Positions 51,451-58,784 of a stretch of DNA of 64,000 nt are shown here, one piece after another. The notes under the pieces were generated by a model, which saw only the letters and a program-made list of their open reading frames with translations, had not been told where the DNA came from and did no database searches. The number at the start of each line of letters is the position of its first letter. The stretch's first letter is position 1. A program made the translations under genes and the position numbers. This DNA is from an uncultured Bacteroidales bacterium (GTDB taxonomy: Bacteria > Bacteroidota > Bacteroidia > Bacteroidales > Muribaculaceae): contig CACZNH010000003.1 of NCBI GenBank assembly GCA_902782465.1, positions 62,001 through 126,000 on the forward strand, written 5' to 3'.

Positions 51451-51485
51451 CCAGAGGCGGATGGCAAGAGGCTATCCGCCTCTGG
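51451..51485. other. Perfect 12-bp stem-loop after the low-complexity gene
   Basis: CCAGAGGCGGAT and ATCCGCCTCTGG around an 11-base loop, 47 bases past the stop. No T run follows, so it may be an mRNA-stabilising 3' hairpin rather than a terminator. Confidence 0.65.
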
Positions 51486-51673
51486 CTCATGATACGCAAA
51501 GTGTTCAAGACCACCTATTTTATGGTCAAACGCTCCCTACTAGAAACAATAATACAATATTTAACAATTTTTCGATTCAAATTTAGATATTTTATAGACG
51601 AAAATTTGTCCAGTCTTGCCGAAAGCAATAATTTTGCGGCAAGTTTTTTCATAGGATTAGATTTTTAAGGTTT

Positions 51674-51713
51674 AAAGTGTATGGTTGTTGGGAAACAACC
51701 ATACACTTTTTTT
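51674..51713 (+). terminator. Strong intrinsic terminator
   Basis: A perfect 16-bp stem (51674-51689 with 51694-51709) with a GGGA loop ends in a run of seven T. It is 270 bases past the low-complexity gene and 106 bases before the TPR gene. Confidence 0.92.
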
Positions 51714-51747
51714 GTTGTCAGTCTGCTACAGATGACCCAATTATATG

Positions 51748-51755
51748 TATATTTG
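51748..51755 (+). promoter_or_regulatory. -7 box of the TPR gene
   Basis: TATATTTG, 25 bases before ATG 51780. Confidence 0.6.
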
Positions 51756-51779
51756 CAAATTGAATACACAACATAATTG

Positions 51780-53573
51780 ATGAATAAGATGAAAAGACTA
51801 TTGTGGATTTTGGTTTGCATGAGTATTGTTCTTGGTACCAGTGCACAAAAGCAGGAAGGCATCGTCAGGACGCCTGAGAGGCCCAATAAACCCAGTATGG
51901 GAATCCAGGGCGTGACCATCAACGTGCTCGAGTATTCCAATGCCATCGTCAGCAAGAAAGACGGAAAGTTTTCCTTTTCGATACCAGGCAAACGGCAAGG
52001 CGACTCCTTCACCATATCACGAATCCAGAAGAAAGGCTATACACTGGTAGACAAACAGCTGAAAGGCCGCCGTTTTGCCTACTCGGCATCAGTGCCCATC
52101 GATATAGTAATGGTTGCTGACCAGCAACTTGAGAACGACAAGAAACGCATCGAGGACAAGGCCTACGACAAAGCCAAGAAGAACTTTGACCAAAAGGTGA
52201 CCATCCTTGAAAAGCAATTGAAAGAGAAAACCATCAGCGAACAGGAATACCGTGCGAAATATGAGGAGCTGAACAACAACTACAACAACTACATCCAGCT
52301 CATCGACCAGATGGCCGAGCGCTATGCCACCACCGATTTCAAAGGCCTGAGCGAGGTAAACCGCCAGATTCTGGAGTGCATCGAGAATGCCGACCTGGAA
52401 CACGCCGACGAACTCATTAACTCAAAAGGTTCATTTGAAAAGCGAGAGCAGGAACTCAAGGCCAAGTGGGAAATTGTGGAAAGAACCGAGAAACTTAACC
52501 AAAAAGTCCAAGAAGACTATCATGCCGAGCTCGAAGACCTCATCAATGACTACTATAACAAGTACACCATCAATGCGGCTGCATACCGCAACGACTCGGC
52601 GGCCCACTATCTTGAGCGCATCGTTAAGCTTGACACGACCAGGGTTGAATATGTCTATACTACAGCCGTCTTCATTGACAACTATTTGGCCGACTATCCC
52701 AAAGCCCTCAAGTATTATCTGATGACACTTGATTACATCAACAACCATCCCGACGAGGAGGATGCCACAGCTGCAGGTGAAGTCAGTCAGAGAATTGGTC
52801 TGCTTTATGATAATTGGAACCAGTCTGATGAAGCGTTGCAGTGGCATCACAAAGCCCTGGACGCCTTCCTCGATGCCGGAGAGAGCGAATCACCCCTCCT
52901 GGCATTGGCCTATACATACATTGGACGAGCCTATTCTCACAAATCGGACTTTGAGAAGAGCCTGGAATATACCCTCAAGGGACTTGACATGAGGGAGCGC
53001 GCTGTCGAGAAAGACTCGACAGCACTGGCTCAATCCTACAACAACCTGGGTGTCATCTATACCAATCTGAAAGACTTTGACAAAGCCCTGGAATACCATA
53101 TCAAAGCGCTCAATCTACGCCAGCAGGCTTTGGGAGAAGAGGACTCGCAAACGGCCTTCTCACATATGAACATCGGGATGCTTTGCTTTAACCACCTGAA
53201 TGCTCCCGAACAGGCATTAGAGCACTTCAACAAGGCATATCAGGTTTATTACCCGCAGTATGGCATTGCATACCCCCTCACCCAGACCATCCTGCTTTAT
53301 CTCGGCACGATATACGCTCAACAGGAAAACTATGGCAAGGCTCTAGAATACTTCCAGGAATACGCCGAAGGCACCAAGCAGTATTATGGCCCTGTGAGCC
53401 TTGAGGCGGCAGGAGGCTTGAATAATCTGGCCGCAGTTTATTACAAGATAGGTGATAAAGCCCATGCGTTGGAGTATTTCCAAGATGCGCTAAACATCTA
53501 TGAACAGAAGCCGGAGATTCCAGAAGAGAGTTTAGAAAAACTGAAGAGCATCATCGAAACACTTAAACAATAG
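51780..53573 (+). CDS. Secreted tetratricopeptide-repeat protein
   Basis: 597 residues from ATG 51780 (a TTG one codon earlier is also in frame). Signal peptide ends VLGTSAQ. A carboxypeptidase-regulatory-like domain follows (about 25-110, GIQGVTINVLEYSNAIVSKKDGKFSFSIPG), then a coiled coil (about 118-260), then kinesin-light-chain-type TPRs to the end (LAQSYNNLGVIYTNLKDFDKALEYHIKALNLRQQALG; LNNLAAVYYKIGDKAHALEYFQDALNIYE). Likely a periplasmic or surface scaffold. No HTH, unlike the two TPR regulators. Confidence 0.88.
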   Translation: MNKMKRLLWILVCMSIVLGTSAQKQEGIVRTPERPNKPSMGIQGVTINVLEYSNAIVSKKDGKFSFSIPGKRQGDSFTISRIQKKGYTLVDKQLKGRRFAYSASVPIDIVMVADQQLENDKKRIEDKAYDKAKKNFDQKVTILEKQLKEKTISEQEYRAKYEELNNNYNNYIQLIDQMAERYATTDFKGLSEVNRQILECIENADLEHADELINSKGSFEKREQELKAKWEIVERTEKLNQKVQEDYHAELEDLINDYYNKYTINAAAYRNDSAAHYLERIVKLDTTRVEYVYTTAVFIDNYLADYPKALKYYLMTLDYINNHPDEEDATAAGEVSQRIGLLYDNWNQSDEALQWHHKALDAFLDAGESESPLLALAYTYIGRAYSHKSDFEKSLEYTLKGLDMRERAVEKDSTALAQSYNNLGVIYTNLKDFDKALEYHIKALNLRQQALGEEDSQTAFSHMNIGMLCFNHLNAPEQALEHFNKAYQVYYPQYGIAYPLTQTILLYLGTIYAQQENYGKALEYFQEYAEGTKQYYGPVSLEAAGGLNNLAAVYYKIGDKAHALEYFQDALNIYEQKPEIPEESLEKLKSIIETLKQ

Positions 53574-53606
53574 GAGTTAGGAGTTAAAGCATATTGCAAA
53601 AGCAAA

Positions 53607-54533
53607 ATGACGCGGCTGGAGTTGAACATATTGGGATGCGGGAGCGCGACGATGACGCCGCGCCACCAGCCGTCGTGCCAGGTGCTGAACGTGCGCGACA
53701 ACCTGATGATGATCGACTGCGGCGAGGGTGCTCAGTTGGCGGTGCGCCGCATGAAACTCAAGCCGATGCGGTTAAACCACATCTTCATCAGCCACCTGCA
53801 CGGGGACCACTGCTTCGGGCTGCCGGGACTGGTCTCGACGATGGCGCTGCTCAACCGCACCAATTCGCTGACCATCCACACCTTCAAGGACGGGGCAGAA
53901 TTGTTCAGCAGCATGCTGGACTACTTTTGCCGCGAGCGGCCGTTCGAGGTGCGTTTCAACATCATAGATACCCACAAGCGCGTCATCTGGGAGGATGATG
54001 CCTTGACGGTTACGACCTTTCCGCTTGTCCACCGCGTGCCTGCAGTGGGATTCCTGTTCCGAGAGAAACCCAAGCTGAGGCACATCATCGGTGATGAAGT
54101 CGCGCGACTGGGTGTTCCCCATTATGCCATGAACGCCTTGCGCCAGGGCGAGGATTGGGTAACCCCCGATGGAGACATCATACCCAATGACCGGTTGACC
54201 ACACCTGCCGACTCCTCAATCAGCTATGCCTATTGCAGCGACACCAAGTTCTCAAAGCGCATTATCAAGAGCGTGGAGGGCGTTGACTGGTTGTATCATG
54301 AGGCGACCTACGACGACAGCCTGCGCATCAAGGCACACAAGCGCTATCACAGCACCGCCCTCGAGGCAGCGACAGTCGCCCGAGAGGCGGGAGTGAAGCA
54401 ACTCATTCTGGGACACTTCTCCAAGCGCTACCCCGACGAAACCCCGCTGCTGCAGGAGGCGCAGTCGGTATTCCCGGCCACACGCCTTGCCGATGAAGGG
54501 ATGGTGATTGACTTGAATGGCTTAGGAGTGTAG
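53607..54533 (+). CDS. rnz: Ribonuclease Z
   Basis: 308 residues, usual for Bacteroidota RNase Z. The metallo-beta-lactamase motif FISHLHGDHCFGLPGL (His63, His65, Asp67, His68) and later AYCSDTKFSKRI, LYHEATY and KRYHSTALEAATVAREAGVKQLILGHFSKRY match the tRNase Z family. It cleaves the 3' trailer of tRNA precursors; for tRNAs with encoded CCA, like the tRNA-Glu here, it may be dispensable. It follows a short stop-bearing spacer (TAGGAGTTAGGAGTT) after the TPR gene. Confidence 0.94.
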   Translation: MTRLELNILGCGSATMTPRHQPSCQVLNVRDNLMMIDCGEGAQLAVRRMKLKPMRLNHIFISHLHGDHCFGLPGLVSTMALLNRTNSLTIHTFKDGAELFSSMLDYFCRERPFEVRFNIIDTHKRVIWEDDALTVTTFPLVHRVPAVGFLFREKPKLRHIIGDEVARLGVPHYAMNALRQGEDWVTPDGDIIPNDRLTTPADSSISYAYCSDTKFSKRIIKSVEGVDWLYHEATYDDSLRIKAHKRYHSTALEAATVAREAGVKQLILGHFSKRYPDETPLLQEAQSVFPATRLADEGMVIDLNGLGV

Positions 54534-54883
54534 GGCCTCGCCTTGGCGTGGTCACCACAGAGAAATAATTTTTTTCTCCTCGTATTAAACCTTGGTAATG
54601 GCAGTCAGTCCAATGGGTGATTTTTGCGCCGGGAAGGTATTTATGAGGACAACACACGAAGGCGTGAAATGGAGATTATTACATTCTTTAACGCAACGTT
54701 GAAGTAAAAACATTGAAAATTTGTTTAAAAACATTGAGTTTTATTTCATCAAACTCTAAAAATCCCTTATTGGGCGCAAATTAAGTAAATTTTTCTTTAT
54801 TGTTTGAAGAAAAAGTATTTCCTTTGCAGTCGCAAAAAAGCGAGAACAAATATTTTTACATAACTATTTTAAATTTTACGACT
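54534..54883. other. Gene-free A/T-rich stretch upstream of acpP
   Basis: 350 bases without a convincing ORF. The last 170 bases are strongly A/T-rich with several TTTG and TTTTG strings but no exact TAnnTTTG at promoter spacing that I can defend. It presumably holds the acpP promoter and a leader. Confidence 0.5.
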
Positions 54884-55126
54884 ATGTCAGAAATTGAAGA
54901 AAGAGTAAAACAAATTATCGTTGACAAGTTAGGTGTTAGCGAGTCAGAGGTTACCCCCGAGGCTACTTTCAGCCAGGATCTGGGTGCAGATAGTCTTGAT
55001 ACCGTCGAGCTGATCATGGAATTTGAGAAGCAGTTCGACATCAAGATCCCCGATGACAAGTCTGAGACCATCCAAAACGTAGGCGACGCCATCAAGTTCA
55101 TCGAAGAAGCTAAGGCCGCTGAATAA
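54884..55126 (+). CDS. acpP: Acyl carrier protein
   Basis: 80 residues from ATG 54884. The phosphopantetheine site is [17 protein letters not shown] with Ser37, and the helical acidic profile ([28 protein letters not shown]) is canonical AcpP. It carries growing acyl chains for FabF, encoded next. An in-frame upstream start (54800) lies in the A/T-rich leader and is rejected. Confidence 0.97.
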   Translation: MSEIEERVKQIIVDKLGVSESEVTPEATFSQDLGADSLDTVELIMEFEKQFDIKIPDDKSETIQNVGDAIKFIEEAKAAE

Positions 55127-55137
55127 AGAACTCTTAC

Positions 55138-55197
55138 AGGTGGATACCATGATTCGGCCTCCCCAACGGGATGCAGTTCATGGCATCCACCTTTTTT
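55138..55197 (+). terminator. Terminator/attenuator between acpP and fabF
   Basis: AGGTGGATACCATGA pairs with TCATGGCATCCACCT (one mismatch, 25-base loop) and is followed by TTTTTT. Partial read-through would make acpP mRNA more abundant than fabF mRNA. Confidence 0.85.
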
Positions 55198-55214
55198 AAA
55201 CTTCCTACTACCAC

Positions 55215-56498
55215 ATGGAATTAAAGAGAGTAGTGGTAACAGGTCTGGGTGCCATCACTCCCATCGGAATGGACGTTGAAACCACATGGAACAACGCCCT
55301 GAAAGGTGTGAGCGGTGCAGGGCCTATTACTTATTTTGACACGACACTGTTCAAGACCAAGTTTGCTTGCACACTCAAGGGTTATGACCCGATGAACTAC
55401 GTGACCGACCCCAACGACCGCCGCGAGGTGAAAGACTTCAAGCGCAACGACCTGTACACGCAGTACGCGTTGGCCTGCGCCAAGCAAGCCGTTGAGGACG
55501 CGAACCTGCTTGCCGACGGCATCAACCGCGACGAGGTGGGCGTGATTTTCTCGTCAGGTATCGGTGGTCTGCACACCTTTGAGGAGCAATCAGGCGATTA
55601 CGCCAGGCATCCCGAGCGCGGCCCCATGTACAGCCCGTTCTTCATCCCGACGATGATTGCCGACATTGCTGCGGGCCAGATTTCCATCAAGTACGGTTTC
55701 CGCGGTCCCAACTTTGGTATTGTTTCAGCATGTGCCACCTCGACCAATGCGCTCATCGACGCTTTCAACTACGTGCGCCTGGGCAAGGCCAAAGCCATCG
55801 TTACCGGTGGTAGCGAAGCCCCCTTGTTCCCCGCTGGCGTTGGTGGATTCAATGCCATGAAGGCCATCTCACTGCGCAATGACGATCCCGAGGGTGCATC
55901 ACGCCCCTTCAGCGGTTCACGTGACGGTTTCGTCATGGGCGAGGGCGGTGTGTGCCTCGTGTTTGAGGAACTCGAGCACGCTCTGGCACGCGGAGCCAAG
56001 ATTTACGGTGAAGTTATCGGTGGCGGCATGAGTGCCGACGCTTACCACATCACCGCAAGCCATCCCGAGGGTCTGGGCGCAAAGCTCGTGATGCAGCGTG
56101 CCATCGAGGACGCCGGCATCAAGCCCGAGGATGTTGACTATGTCAACGCCCACGGCACATCGACCCCCGTTGGTGACCTGAGCGAGGCACAGGCTGTGAA
56201 GGAAGTCTTCGGTGAGCATGCCTACAAGCTCAACGTGAGCAGCACCAAGTCGATGACCGGTCACATGCTGGGCGCCACCGGTGCCATGGAGGCCGTCTTC
56301 TGCCTGCTGGCATGCCGCGACGACATCGTTCCTCCCACCATCAACCATGCCGACGGTGATGAGGACGAGAACATCGACTACAAGATGAACTTCACCTTCA
56401 ACAAGGCACAAAAGCGAACAGTCAACATTGCACTTTCCAACACGTTTGGTTTCGGCGGACACAATGCAAGCATCATCGTCAAGAAGTACCAGAAATAA
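55215..56498 (+). CDS. fabF: Beta-ketoacyl-ACP synthase II
   Basis: 427 residues. The catalytic Cys is in VSACATSTNA (about Cys173), the two His in NAHGTSTPVGD (about 313) and KSMTGHMLGATGA (about 350), giving the Cys-His-His set of elongating KAS enzymes. The N-terminal RVVVTGLGAITPIGMDVETTW is typical of FabF. It condenses malonyl-ACP with acyl-ACP. rnc follows 21 bases after its stop. Confidence 0.96.
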   Translation: MELKRVVVTGLGAITPIGMDVETTWNNALKGVSGAGPITYFDTTLFKTKFACTLKGYDPMNYVTDPNDRREVKDFKRNDLYTQYALACAKQAVEDANLLADGINRDEVGVIFSSGIGGLHTFEEQSGDYARHPERGPMYSPFFIPTMIADIAAGQISIKYGFRGPNFGIVSACATSTNALIDAFNYVRLGKAKAIVTGGSEAPLFPAGVGGFNAMKAISLRNDDPEGASRPFSGSRDGFVMGEGGVCLVFEELEHALARGAKIYGEVIGGGMSADAYHITASHPEGLGAKLVMQRAIEDAGIKPEDVDYVNAHGTSTPVGDLSEAQAVKEVFGEHAYKLNVSSTKSMTGHMLGATGAMEAVFCLLACRDDIVPPTINHADGDEDENIDYKMNFTFNKAQKRTVNIALSNTFGFGGHNASIIVKKYQK

Positions 56499-56519
56499 TC
56501 CTCTGGGATAGACATCGTG

Positions 56520-57317
56520 ATGCTTTTCAGCAACGCCATATTACCCATAAAGCTCCTTTTCTCTAAGGACAAGGAGCTTTATGTTTTTTTTCGCAGGATG
56601 ACAGGGTATTATCCCCGCGACATCAAGCTCTACCGCCTGGCAATAATTCACCGCTCCAAGTCGTTGAAGCTGGAGAACGGGCGCTGGTGCAACAACGAGC
56701 GGCTGGAATTCCTGGGCGATGCCGTGCTCAGCAACGTCGTCGCCGATTTCCTGTACAACACCTACCCCAACAAGCGTGAGGGCTTCCTCACCTCGACGCG
56801 TGCCAAGATTGTTCAGCGAGAGAGCCTGAACCGCATCGGCAAGAGCCTGGGACTTGACCATCGCATGCGCGCGATGTCACACACCTCGACACACAACAGC
56901 TACATGTGCGGCAATGCCCTCGAGGCAGTCGTTGGTGCCGTATATCTCGACCAGGGCTATAAACGTTGCCGCCGATTCATCATCAACCGCCTGATTAAGA
57001 AGCACTTCAACCTCAATGACCTCGTCAAGACCGAGCAGAACTTCAAGTCCCGACTGATAGAATGGGCACAGAAGTACCACATCCCCATCGAATATGCGCT
57101 TGTGGACACCCGTACTGACGAAAACAATAACCCCATATTCAGCACTGCCATTTACCTGGGAGGGCTCTATGCCAGCGAAGCCGACGGCTACAGCAAGAAG
57201 GAGTCGCACCAGATAGCCTCCCGAAAAGCGCTTGACCGCCTGGTACAGGACCACGACTTCAGCGAGCAGGTCCTGGCGACAGCCCCACCGCCCGATGATA
57301 TAGGTAACCCTTTTTAG
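56520..57317 (+). CDS. rnc: Ribonuclease III
   Basis: 265 residues from ATG 56520 (a GTG lies one codon before). The RNase III signature NERLEFLGDAVLSNVVADFL (catalytic Glu/Asp) is at about 59-78, the second acidic cluster GNALEAVVGAVYLDQGY at about 123-140, and the dsRNA-binding domain spans about 165-250 (NFKSRLIEWAQKYHIPIEYAL...ASRKALDRLVQD). It processes rRNA and structured RNAs. The acpP-fabF-rnc order is common in Bacteroidota. Confidence 0.95.
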   Translation: MLFSNAILPIKLLFSKDKELYVFFRRMTGYYPRDIKLYRLAIIHRSKSLKLENGRWCNNERLEFLGDAVLSNVVADFLYNTYPNKREGFLTSTRAKIVQRESLNRIGKSLGLDHRMRAMSHTSTHNSYMCGNALEAVVGAVYLDQGYKRCRRFIINRLIKKHFNLNDLVKTEQNFKSRLIEWAQKYHIPIEYALVDTRTDENNNPIFSTAIYLGGLYASEADGYSKKESHQIASRKALDRLVQDHDFSEQVLATAPPPDDIGNPF

Positions 57318-57339
57318 CCAAAACGCCTTTTGTCTAACC

Positions 57340-57508
57340 CCACGCTAAGTCGCCAAGACGCTAAGTTTTTAATCTTCATGCAATTATCACATCCTCTTTA
57401 GACAACTGTTTTGAAAGGATGAAACAATTCATATCATCTGAATTGGCCTGTTTAGATTTCGTAAATTCTTATATTATAAATTCTTAGCGACTTAGCAGCT
57501 TAGCGTTA
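57340..57508. repeat. Inverted pair of CTAAG repeats flanking about 118 bases
   Basis: CACGCTAAGTCGCCAAGACG CTAAG at 57341-57366 is repeated in inverse orientation as CTTAGCGACTTAGCAGCTTA GCG at 57484-57508. Between them is a 7-bp hairpin (CAATTCA/TGAATTG, 57425-57445). The whole region between rnc and the next gene (57318-57652) has no gene. Confidence 0.65.
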
Positions 57509-57652
57509 GGCATTTGAGCTGAGTGGGTTACATGATACACTAACAAACGTGAATTAGTGTCAAATATGGTTTCATTGTGGGAGAAATTCAGCAATTTTTT
57601 GTAATTTCGCCTAGTTTTGCGGTGAAATTCCGCCCATAATGATAGAACTCTC

Positions 57653-58309
57653 ATGAGACCAATTACCAATATACTCCTAGTGCTGGCACTCATCTGCTAC
57701 GTGTTCTTGCCGTTCTATGACCTCTCGTTAATCGGCACCCGCACGGGATTGGGTTTCACTGCCGGCACCATCTCCCAAGCCCTCTCATTCAGCAATGTGA
57801 TGATTGCATTACTGCCTTTTATCGCTTGCTTCGGAGCCATAGCCCTCAACAGCCTGAAACGCCGCTGGTGGGTATTGGGCACAATAGCCTTCATCCTCAT
57901 CTGGTTGTGGTTCTATATGGACACCAGCAACCTGCATGACATCATGTTGCGCCATGCCCCCGAAGTAACGCCCGACAACGACCTGGGTGAAGGCTTTTCG
58001 GTTATCGGCATGGGAATCGGCTACAAGCTGTCATATATCTTGACTATCCTGTCATTGGCTTCGGCCTTTATTTCGCTATTGCCGTTCAAGTTTAACGAGA
58101 CCATCGAGAAAGCCGTTGACGACACATTTGAAGATGGTCGCCGCCACGTTCGCCAAGAATTCAAGCGACTGGAAAACGCCACACACAAGCCCCACAAAGC
58201 CAAGAGGACACCAACCTCAACCCCTACTCCACCCGCCCCCGCAGCGCAAGAGCCCACCGAGTCCGAGTTGGACAAGGAGGACCCGTCGCGTTTTATGCCC
58301 CAGGGCTGA
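57653..58309 (+). CDS. Hypothetical inner-membrane protein
   Basis: 218 residues. Four transmembrane helices (about 5-23, 46-66, 72-90, 122-142) are followed by a charged cytosolic tail (EKAVDDTFEDGRRHVRQEFKRLENATHKPHKAKR) and a Pro/Thr-rich end (TPTSTPTPPAPAAQEPTESE). No family recognised. It stands alone, with an imperfect -7 box (TAATTTCG, 57602-57609) upstream and CTAAG repeats on both sides. Confidence 0.75.
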   Translation: MRPITNILLVLALICYVFLPFYDLSLIGTRTGLGFTAGTISQALSFSNVMIALLPFIACFGAIALNSLKRRWWVLGTIAFILIWLWFYMDTSNLHDIMLRHAPEVTPDNDLGEGFSVIGMGIGYKLSYILTILSLASAFISLLPFKFNETIEKAVDDTFEDGRRHVRQEFKRLENATHKPHKAKRTPTSTPTPPAPAAQEPTESELDKEDPSRFMPQG

Positions 58310-58325
58310 CGCATCCCTCCACCAT

Positions 58326-58408
58326 CCACCCCACGCTAAGGCGCTAAGACGCTAAGTTCTTTTGTTGCATCCGCATTCCACCCCACGCTAAGGCGCTAAG
58401 ACGCTAAG
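58326..58408. repeat. Two direct copies of the CTAAG repeat
   Basis: CCCCACGCTAAGGCGCTAAG ACGCTAAG occurs twice with a spacing of about 55 bases, downstream of the membrane-protein gene. The same unit builds the inverted pair at 57340-57508. Confidence 0.75.
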
Positions 58409-58443
58409 GGAAAAAATGCAAGACAAAAACAGAGACTTGCCTA

Positions 58444-58675
58444 AGCCCGTAAGGGCTGATCAGACTATAGGCAGGTGGTGCAGCGAGCTGCAAGCTCGCG
58501 AAACCCCTGCTGTGAGGTCAGTCCATCTGCCGAGCCCTGTAGGGGCGACAGCCTGTATTTCACCTCTTTTCTGTCGCTCCTGTCGGAGCTTATCCTTTCC
58601 TTTGCCCGAAACAGGGGTTACACTCGGCTACGCCTCGTTACACCCCTGCCTATAGTCTTAACAGGCCTTTGGCCT
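58444..58675. mobile_element. Multi-hairpin element inside an imperfect inverted repeat
   Basis: Outer arms AGACTATAGGCAGGTGGTG (58462-58480) and CACCCCTGCCTATAGTCT (58641-58658) are inverted with one insertion. A second nested pair is AACCCCTG (58502-58509) and CAGGGGTT (58612-58619). Small perfect hairpins sit throughout: AGCCC GTAA GGGCT (58444), GCGAGCT GCA AGCTCGC (58483), GCCC...GGGGC (58534), GCTCC TGTC GGAGC (58576) and GGCC TTT GGCC (58664). No credible ORF. It could be a MITE/REP-like repeat or a structured RNA. Confidence 0.65.
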
Positions 58676-58687
58676 TCTTAATCGGTC

Positions 58688-58732
58688 ACAATAGAGCGCC
58701 CCCACGGCAAGGTGAGAGCGCTCTCTTATTGT
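58688..58732 (-). terminator. Stem-loop downstream of the CDC-like gene
   Basis: AGAGCGC/GCGCTCT plus the flanking ACAATA/TATTGT pair form an interrupted stem about 55 bases past the stop at 58785. No T run follows, so its role as terminator is tentative. Confidence 0.5.
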
Positions 58733-58784
58733 CGATTTCAATCAGCGGTAATCAACTGGTGATGACCGCATGGTCACACAAGGG

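Noticed and set aside
58416-58681. Short plus-strand reading frames over the hairpin element
   Set aside because: They simply cross the multi-hairpin sequence, have no start context and no protein-like composition.
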